A stretch of DNA of 64,000 bases from Prevotella sp. (lineage in GTDB: Bacteria; Bacteroidota; Bacteroidia; Bacteroidales; Bacteroidaceae), in NCBI GenBank assembly GCA_017402445.1, contig JAFPME010000007.1, positions 1 through 64,000 on the forward strand, given 5' to 3'. The position numbers and the translations under genes were made by a program. Below, one piece after another: positions 58,698-64,000 of the stretch. The stretch's first letter is position 1, and each line of letters begins with the position of its first letter. Under the pieces are notes generated by a model, which worked only from the letters and a program-made list of their open reading frames with translations, did not search any database and had not been told where the DNA came from.

Positions 58698-59153
58698 ATG
58701 ACGCTGAACTTCATCCTACGCATTTTTGTCGCTGCCATCTTGGGAGGCTTTATTGGTCTGGAACGCGAATACCGTGAGAAGGCTGCTGGTTTCCGCACGC
58801 ATTTTCTCGTGGCTTTAGGCTCTGCCTTGTTCATGATTGTGTCGGCCTACGGCTTCGAAGGGGCTCTGGTTACGCCGGAACATCGCCTCGACGTGTCGCG
58901 CATTGCTGCCCAGGTGGTGTCGGGCATTGGTTTTATTGGTGCAGGAACCATCATTTTCCAGAAGAATGCCGTGCGCGGCCTTACCACGGCGGCAGGCGTT
59001 TGGGTGACGGCAGCCATCGGTCTGGCTTGCGGTGCAGGCATGTATGAGCTGGCCACGGCGGCCACGGTCTTGGTGCTTTTCGGCCTGGAGGCCTTCAACT
59101 TCGTGCTTCACAAGTTCGACAAGCACCGCCAGTCGTCGAGCGAACGGGAGTGA
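58698..59153 (+). CDS. MgtC/SapB family membrane protein
   Basis: 151 residues with four membrane helices. The MgtC signature is present: FVAAILGGFIGLEREYREKA, GFRTHFLVALGSALFMIVSA, AAQVVSGIGFIGAGTIIFQK and GLTTAAGVWVTAAIGLACGA. MgtC-type proteins are linked to magnesium homeostasis and, in some pathogens, to control of the F-type ATPase. The short length without the C-terminal ACT-like domain is the usual form in Bacteroidetes. Confidence 0.93.
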   Translation: MTLNFILRIFVAAILGGFIGLEREYREKAAGFRTHFLVALGSALFMIVSAYGFEGALVTPEHRLDVSRIAAQVVSGIGFIGAGTIIFQKNAVRGLTTAAGVWVTAAIGLACGAGMYELATAATVLVLFGLEAFNFVLHKFDKHRQSSSERE

Positions 59154-59218
59154 GTGCGGCGCCGGGCAGACGGATCGTGGGCTTCCTGTTGAAGCTTTCG
59201 CTGGCCGTCGGTAGTCCT

Positions 59219-59881
59219 TCACCTGACGATTTTCAGTATTTCTTTCTCCGTGGCGTGCGGTAACAGCGAAGAGAGCCAATCGACAATGCGGCGGAACGAC
59301 GCCTCGGGTGTCCTTTCGCAGAGGCATGCTTCGCGGCCGATGAGCTGTTCGGGCGTAGTCAGCAGCGACCATCCCCAACCGTATTCGCGCCCGTGTTTGT
59401 CGCAAGGATAGACAAAGTCTTCGGTGACAATGTAGCATCCCATCTGCAGCCGCGTGATGTAGGCGTCGAAACGGCTGCGCATCTTCGGGCCGGTGAAGCC
59501 GCAGGCTGCTCGCAGGTCGCGCGTGATGAGGCTGCCTTGTTCGCGCAAAGTCATCAGAATGGCTTCTTCTATGCTCCCTGCTTCGGGTGCAGGATGCTGG
59601 CTCCGGCGGTAGTTATAGAGGTCGGGCCACCAGTCGCGGCTGACGAATCCCGCTTTCTTGTCGAAGAACTTCCCGTAGACACAGTTGCCTTCTGTCACCA
59701 CAGTGCCCTTCCATTTCCACAGGGGCCAGTCCCATCCGCCGTCGGGCAGCACAACGTATCGGCAGTCGTCGTCGACCACATCCTCTGCCGAAAAACCTCG
59801 GATTCCACTGCTCAGCAACGGCAGGAAGCCCACTTGCTGAACGTATTCCATGAGTTGAGAATCGCTGTCTATCTTCGTCAT
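59219..59881 (-). CDS. AlkZ-related winged-helix protein
   Basis: 220 residues from the ATG at 59881 (MTKIDSDSQLMEYVQQVGFL). Sequence blocks FLPLLSSGIRGFSAEDVVDD, GGWDWPLWKWKGTVVTEGNC, YGKFFDKKAGFVSRDWWPDL and LREQGSLITRDLRAACGFTG resemble proteins annotated as AlkZ-related. These are distant relatives of the winged-helix DNA glycosylase AlkZ; the second half carries the winged-helix pattern. The glycosylase QxQ motif is not evident, so enzymatic activity is doubtful. It converges on the MgtC gene. Confidence 0.75.
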   Translation of the reverse strand: MTKIDSDSQLMEYVQQVGFLPLLSSGIRGFSAEDVVDDDCRYVVLPDGGWDWPLWKWKGTVVTEGNCVYGKFFDKKAGFVSRDWWPDLYNYRRSQHPAPEAGSIEEAILMTLREQGSLITRDLRAACGFTGPKMRSRFDAYITRLQMGCYIVTEDFVYPCDKHGREYGWGWSLLTTPEQLIGREACLCERTPEASFRRIVDWLSSLLPHATEKEILKIVR

Positions 59882-60024
59882 ATCGTCTTTTTTTCTTTCA
59901 AAAGTACGAAGAAAGAACCATACGGGCAAACGATTAGCGAAGATTAACACGGTTCATCTTTGCGGATCGCTGCCGTCAGAATACCTGTTTCGCTCTAAGA
60001 GTATGGATTATTCAGCTCCAAAGC

Positions 60025-60055
60025 ATTGCCATTTCGGCTTTATTTCGTAAATTTG
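60025..60055 (+). promoter_or_regulatory. Promoter of the GH127 gene
   Basis: ATTG (60025-60028), 19 bases, TAAATTTG (60048-60055), 32 bases before the ATG at 60088. Confidence 0.65.
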
Positions 60056-60087
60056 CAGCATCAATCAACGAACAGAAAGGAAACAAC

Positions 60088-62400
60088 ATGAAAAGACTTC
60101 TTGCGACCATTGCCGTCGCTTCGGCAATGATGACAGCTTCGGCTCAGCTCAAGACGCAGGTGGAGGCTTTCCCCATCAACGACGTCAGGCTGACTGAAAG
60201 CCAGTTCCTGCGAAACCAGCAGGCGGACATTCACTACCTGATGGGGCTCGATGCCGACCGTTTGCTGGCTCCCTACCTGAAAGGAGCAGGGCTGACGCCC
60301 AAGGCCGAGAACTATTCCAACTGGGAGAACACCGGTCTTGACGGTCACATCGGCGGACATTATCTCTCGGCCCTTTCCTACATGTTTGCCGCTACGGGCA
60401 ACCGAGAGGTGGAACAGCGCATGGACTACTTCCTGAAAGAGCTGAAACGCTGTCAGGATGCCGCAGGAAACGGCTATCTTGGTGGCGTGCCCGACCCGAA
60501 GAAAATATGGGGCGAGATAGCCGACGGCAATATCCGTGCTGCATCGTTCGGACTGAACGACAGGTGGGTTCCGCTCTACAATATTCACAAAATCTACGCA
60601 GGACTGCGCGACGCATGGCTGATGGCTGGTCGCGAAGATGCCAAACAGATGCTTATCCGGCTTTCTGACTGGATGATTGGCGAGGTGAGTCGGCTGAGCG
60701 ACGAGCAGATTCAGCAGATGCTTCGCAGTGAGCATGGCGGACTGAACGAGACCTTTGCCGATGTGTACGCTATAACCGGCGACAAGAAGTACCTGCGGCT
60801 GGCCCACCAGTTCAGCGACCAACAGATGTTGCAACCGCTGTTACGCGGTGAGGATAACCTCACGGGCAAGCACGCCAACACGCAGATTCCGAAGGTCATC
60901 GGCTATAAGCGAATTGCCGATCTGGAGGGATTGCCCGACTGGGACCGCGCGGCAAAGTTCTTCTGGGATGTCGTCATCGGACAACGCAGTGTCTCCATCG
61001 GCGGAAACTCCATGCGCGAGCACTTCAATCCAACCGATGATTTCAGCCAGTTGCTCGACAGTGAGCAGGGACCAGAGAGCTGCAACACGTACAACATGCT
61101 GCGGTTGACGAAGATGCTCTACCAGACATCGGCACAGAAAGACTATATCGACTACTACGAGCGTGCGCTCTACAACCATATCCTCTCCATACTGAACCCC
61201 GTTCAGGGAGGATTCGTCTACTTCACGCCCATGCGCTCGGGGCACTACCGCGTCTATTCCCAGCCGCAGACTTCCATGTGGTGCTGTGTAGGAACAGGTT
61301 TGGAGAATCCTGCACGCTACGGAGAGATGATATATGCGCACGAAGGGCAGGACCTGATTGTGAATCTGTTCATCCCGTCGACGCTCACTTGGGGCGACAT
61401 GACGGTCAGACAGTCAAACCGATTCCCGCAGGAACCGTCAACCGACGTCACGCTGACGATGAAGAAAGCGAAGCGCATGGCCATCAAGGTGCGCAAACCG
61501 TGGTGGACTGATGGCATGACGGTCACCGTGAACGGCCAACCTGTGCAGGCAACGGAGCAGAACGGTTACATTGTTGTGAGCAGACTGTGGAATAACGGCG
61601 ACCGCCTGCATGCCGATATGCCCATGCATCTGACGGCGATGACCACGCCCGACGGCAAGGCACAGTTCTCTTTCCTCTACGGCCCCATCGTTCTCGCGGC
61701 CAAAACAGGCACCGACCGGCAGGATGGCATGTATGCTGACGACAGTCGAGGCGGCCATATCGCAGCAGGTCCGCAGATTCCGCAGTACCAGATGCCTGCC
61801 ATCATCGGCGAACGGCAGTCGGTGCTCAGTCACTTAAAGCCTGTTGACGGGAAACCCATGACGTTTGAACTGCGCGGACTGACGCTACCGCAATTTGAAG
61901 GCATGCAGCTTGTGCCGTTCTACCAGCTATATGAATGCCGGTATCAGATTTACTTCCCCCTCTATACGGCCGGTGAATGGGCCAACCGCAAAGCACAGAT
62001 AGAGGCAGAAGAGCAGGCACGCATGGCTCTGGAGGCTCAGACCGTGGACAAGGTGTTCTGCGGTGAGCAGCAATCGGAGAGCGATCACTTCTTTGCTTCG
62101 AAGAATAGCTGGAACGGAGCGGACGAAGGCGTTCACTGGCGACGTGCGAACGGCTTCTTCAGTTACCAAATGAAGGGCGACAATGCGCGTACCCTGCGGC
62201 TGAAAGGCTTCGGCGGAGACCGTCAACGGCTGACGGTCAGCATCGACGATGTGCAACTGGGCTCCTTCAACCTTGACAATCAGGGCGCACTTGTCGTCAA
62301 CTTGCCCGCTACGGCTGCCAAACCGACGTTGACCTTGAAAATCTCGGGTGAACAGAACGGGCAGACACCGCGCGTCAGTGAAATCAGGCTCTGCAAATAA
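60088..62400 (+). CDS. GH127 beta-L-arabinofuranosidase-like enzyme
   Basis: 770 residues, signal peptide MKRLLATIAVASAMMTASA. The (alpha/alpha)6 catalytic domain (formerly DUF1680) shows GHYLSALSYMFAATGN, the zinc-site Glu in GPESCNTYNMLRLTKM and the catalytic Cys pair in SMWCCVGTGLENPARYGEM. Beta-sandwich domains follow (VTVNGQPVQ; GPIVLAAKTG; a C-terminal DUF4986-like region and a last beta-domain ending VSEIRLCK). GH127 enzymes remove beta-L-arabinofuranose from plant glycoproteins or pectic side chains using a Cys nucleophile. It could assist the arabinogalactan-type PUL although it is far from it. Confidence 0.93.
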   Translation: MKRLLATIAVASAMMTASAQLKTQVEAFPINDVRLTESQFLRNQQADIHYLMGLDADRLLAPYLKGAGLTPKAENYSNWENTGLDGHIGGHYLSALSYMFAATGNREVEQRMDYFLKELKRCQDAAGNGYLGGVPDPKKIWGEIADGNIRAASFGLNDRWVPLYNIHKIYAGLRDAWLMAGREDAKQMLIRLSDWMIGEVSRLSDEQIQQMLRSEHGGLNETFADVYAITGDKKYLRLAHQFSDQQMLQPLLRGEDNLTGKHANTQIPKVIGYKRIADLEGLPDWDRAAKFFWDVVIGQRSVSIGGNSMREHFNPTDDFSQLLDSEQGPESCNTYNMLRLTKMLYQTSAQKDYIDYYERALYNHILSILNPVQGGFVYFTPMRSGHYRVYSQPQTSMWCCVGTGLENPARYGEMIYAHEGQDLIVNLFIPSTLTWGDMTVRQSNRFPQEPSTDVTLTMKKAKRMAIKVRKPWWTDGMTVTVNGQPVQATEQNGYIVVSRLWNNGDRLHADMPMHLTAMTTPDGKAQFSFLYGPIVLAAKTGTDRQDGMYADDSRGGHIAAGPQIPQYQMPAIIGERQSVLSHLKPVDGKPMTFELRGLTLPQFEGMQLVPFYQLYECRYQIYFPLYTAGEWANRKAQIEAEEQARMALEAQTVDKVFCGEQQSESDHFFASKNSWNGADEGVHWRRANGFFSYQMKGDNARTLRLKGFGGDRQRLTVSIDDVQLGSFNLDNQGALVVNLPATAAKPTLTLKISGEQNGQTPRVSEIRLCK

Positions 62401-62475
62401 AGCTCTGCCGACAGATTGCAATCGTTCTTCACTGATACAAGTCGAAAGACGTAACGACAGCTGAGCTGACTCCGA

Positions 62476-62522
62476 AAAACGGACAGGAATGGCTCGTAAC
62501 CATCGGTTTTGTCCATTTTTTC
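62476..62522 (+). terminator. Possible terminator of the GH127 gene
   Basis: Nested stem GGACA/TGTCC (62481-62485 with 62510-62514) around ATGG/CCAT, followed by ATTTTTTC, about 80 bases past the stop. Imperfect but well placed. Confidence 0.45.
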
Positions 62523-62587
62523 GGTTTCTGTCTTGTCTGTTTTACAAAAAAAGGAACGTGGCTGTTGTTGGATTCTGAAAATAGTTC

Positions 62588-62595
62588 TACCTTTG
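62588..62595 (+). promoter_or_regulatory. -7 box of the DUF4468 gene
   Basis: TACCTTTG with GTTG 20 bases upstream; about 100 bases before the ATG at 62695. Confidence 0.6.
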
Positions 62596-62694
62596 CAGTA
62601 TAGGAAAACATATAGAATAACAACAGAATGAATGGCAAGAAGGACGCAAGTTGTCCTGCGCCATCAATTCTAAAACAAAGGAAGGAAGAACATC

Positions 62695-63492
62695 ATGGAG
62701 AAAAAAACAAGAAAAACAGGAACGAAGATTGTCAGCCTCTGTTGCAATACGAGCAACACGTGGAGAAAAACTTTGATGGCGGTGGTCATCATGTTGATGT
62801 CGGCTATGAGCATTCAAGCGCAAGTCATGAAAGTCGCCGACCTCGAAAAGTATGCCAAACAACGCTATGGTGAGAAGTGGCTCGACGCAGCGATGAACCT
62901 TTCCTCAGGCCTTAAACTCGACAAAAACGAGAGTCTGACCTACCAACAGGTGATAGAAACTCCCGGTAAGAGCAAGCAACAGCTCTACGTCATGCTGAAC
63001 TACTGGGTAACAGCGACCTTCAAGGACAAGCAGGCCATCACGCTGAACGACAAGGATGCGGGTTGCATCATCGTCTCATCGACCATTTCCAACATTGCCG
63101 AACACATGGGAACGCTGTACAAGTACTCTGTCAGCATCACTCCCGTCATACGTCTTGACATCAAAGAAGGCCGTGTCCGCGTCACTTACACCGTGCAGAC
63201 CTATGACATTCTTGCTGACATCAGCGGCGGATGGCTGTCTTTGCCCGCTAATGAAAACGATATGCGGACTTACGGAGACTCGAAGCGCAAGAAAGACGAC
63301 AAGACCAACGCCAACCTCTACGATGAACAGTGGGAAATCGCACACCATTACCCCTTCATCGAGAAGGATGTCAAGAAGAGAACCTGTGCCAAGGCTCTTG
63401 TCATGACGCATGCTTATTCCAATGCCATCATGGATAAGGTGGAAGAAGCCTTGAAGAATGGCATCGTAGGCAACGAAGATGAAGATTGGTAA
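62695..63492 (+). CDS. DUF4468-like secreted protein
   Basis: 265 residues. The N-terminus is basic with an internal hydrophobic segment (TLMAVVIMLMSAMSIQA) acting as a late signal peptide; a Met at residue 28 could be the true start. The mature part (SLTYQQVIETPGKSKQQLYV; MLNYWVTATFKDKQAITLND; YKYSVSITPVIRLDIKEGRV; RVTYTVQTYDIL) has the pattern of DUF4468, a TBP-like domain frequent in secreted Bacteroidetes proteins. Function unknown. A large stem-loop follows the stop, before the dehydrogenase gene. Confidence 0.75.
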   Translation: MEKKTRKTGTKIVSLCCNTSNTWRKTLMAVVIMLMSAMSIQAQVMKVADLEKYAKQRYGEKWLDAAMNLSSGLKLDKNESLTYQQVIETPGKSKQQLYVMLNYWVTATFKDKQAITLNDKDAGCIIVSSTISNIAEHMGTLYKYSVSITPVIRLDIKEGRVRVTYTVQTYDILADISGGWLSLPANENDMRTYGDSKRKKDDKTNANLYDEQWEIAHHYPFIEKDVKKRTCAKALVMTHAYSNAIMDKVEEALKNGIVGNEDEDW

Positions 63493-63500
63493 ACGTACAT

Positions 63501-63632
63501 TCCTGCAGGCACCGCAGCCCTGAAGACGGGCAAAAGGGAAGAGATTGTCTTCCCCAACGAGCCTCTCTTCCCTGAAAAGACGGCGGTACCTGCAGGATTT
63601 TTTTGTCTCAATGAGACACAAGGAAATCCTGC
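63501..63632 (+). promoter_or_regulatory. Overlapping terminator/anti-terminator-like stem-loops
   Basis: CCTGCAGGCACCGC (63502-63515) pairs with GCGGTACCTGCAGG (63583-63596), 13 of 14. Inside is AGGGAAGAGA/TCTCTTCCCT (63535-63544 with 63564-63573), and ATTTTTTTG follows: a large terminator-like structure. A second stem, GCAGGATTT (63592-63600) with AAATCCTGC (63624-63632), encloses TGTCTC-AAT-GAGACA. It overlaps the first structure's 3' arm, so the two cannot form together. This is an attenuator-like arrangement between the DUF4468 and dehydrogenase genes. Confidence 0.6.
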
Positions 63633-63658
63633 TAACCTCAAAAAACAACCATAATAAT

Positions 63659-64000
63659 ATGATTAACGACTTTATTTACGACATTCCCGTTCGCGTATAT
63701 TTCGGACGTGACCAGCTGAAGAACTTAGGAACCGAGCTCAAGAAGTACGGCACACGCGTGCTGATGACATACGGCGGCGGCTCCATCAAGCGCATGGGGC
63801 TCTACGATCGCGTGGTGAAGGAAATCGAAAAGGCCGGACTGGAGCTGTTTGAACTATCGGGCATTGAGCCAAATCCGCGCATCGACTCCGTAAGAAAGGG
63901 CGCTCAGATGTGCAAAGAGCATCACATCGATGTGCTGCTGGCTGTCGGAGGCGGGTCTACCATCGACGCAACGAAGTTCATGGCAGCCGGTGCCTGTGTG
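63659..64000 (+). CDS. Iron-containing alcohol dehydrogenase (YqhD/butanol dehydrogenase type), 5' part
   Basis: 114 codons are visible before the window ends. The start MINDFIYDIPVRVYFGRDQL, then VLMTYGGGSIKRMGLYDRVV, FELSGIEPNPRIDSVRKGAQ and LLAVGGGSTIDATKFMAAGA match the N-terminal nucleotide-binding domain of the group III alcohol dehydrogenases. This is the NAD(P)H-dependent butanol dehydrogenase/YqhD branch, which has the GGGS-IK motif. The metal-binding domain lies beyond the window. It probably reduces aldehydes. Expression may be controlled by the overlapping stem-loops just upstream. Confidence 0.92.
   Translation, partial: MINDFIYDIPVRVYFGRDQLKNLGTELKKYGTRVLMTYGGGSIKRMGLYDRVVKEIEKAGLELFELSGIEPNPRIDSVRKGAQMCKEHHIDVLLAVGGGSTIDATKFMAAGACV

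Noticed and set aside
63076..63648. 190-codon minus-strand ORF at the end of the DUF4468 gene
   Set aside because: It reads antisense through the DUF4468 gene and the stem-loops between 63501 and 63632; no family signature.

Overview
The window looks like chromosome from a Bacteroidales bacterium, most likely Prevotella or a close relative. It carries a SusC/SusD pair, a hybrid two-component regulator, many secreted glycoside hydrolases, DUF4369, DUF4468, DUF6078 and DUF6377 type proteins, and a BspA-like leucine-rich-repeat protein. Promoters repeatedly match the Bacteroidetes pattern TTTG, about 19-20 bases, TAnnTTTG. I see no tRNA, rRNA, transposase, integrase, phage gene or CRISPR-cas locus.

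Layout. 1-1245: end of the ribosomal/RNA polymerase operon (rpoA C-terminal part, rplQ) and a bidirectional terminator. 1389-18443: a polysaccharide utilisation locus read leftward (tandem GH43, SusC, SusD, GH35, GH105, DUF2264/GH154-like), with its hybrid two-component regulator reading away to the right. The enzyme set fits arabinogalactan-type glycan (inference). 18444-28328: greA, an unknown outer-membrane protein, a glycine-zipper lipoprotein, rlpA, gdhA, a BspA-like protein and a SpoIIE-type phosphatase. 28589-37272: a receiver-PPDK fusion protein, an AraC regulator, a small-protein cluster, an overlapping DUF6249/ECF sigma/membrane protein operon, an acetyltransferase and an SDR enzyme. 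37670-48786: GH43 xylosidase, aquaporin, class II aldolase, DUF6377 regulator, cation antiporter, pepT and GH9 endoglucanase. 49064-59881: FtsB-like protein, lipoproteins, dihydroorotase with a stand-alone methionine synthase activation domain, metallophosphoesterase, glutathione peroxidase, trxB, a sodium:solute symporter, MgtC and an AlkZ-related protein. 60088-64000: GH127, a DUF4468 protein and the start of an iron-containing alcohol dehydrogenase.

The most unusual signal is three unrelated-looking intergenic arrays (18714-18814, 32477-32581, 54372-54477). Each is built on exactly 22-bp periodicity with about five units. Each has its own conserved palindromic arms (AAATG/CATTT, TGACC/GGTCA, TTGC/GCAA) around variable centres and spacers. 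They share period and architecture but not sequence, and I know of no named element that fits.

Two regulatory pairings were also found. A 37-bp repeat (35 of 37 identical) lies exactly 25 bp upstream of the -7 boxes of both susC and the tandem GH43 gene, a good candidate for the regulator's operator. An identical 17-mer containing TAGGGAAATCCCTA lies 18 bp upstream of the -33 boxes of two distant lipoprotein genes (21157 and 55108). Several leaders (37502-37669, 63501-63632, 19131-19268) contain hairpins suggesting attenuation or small RNAs.
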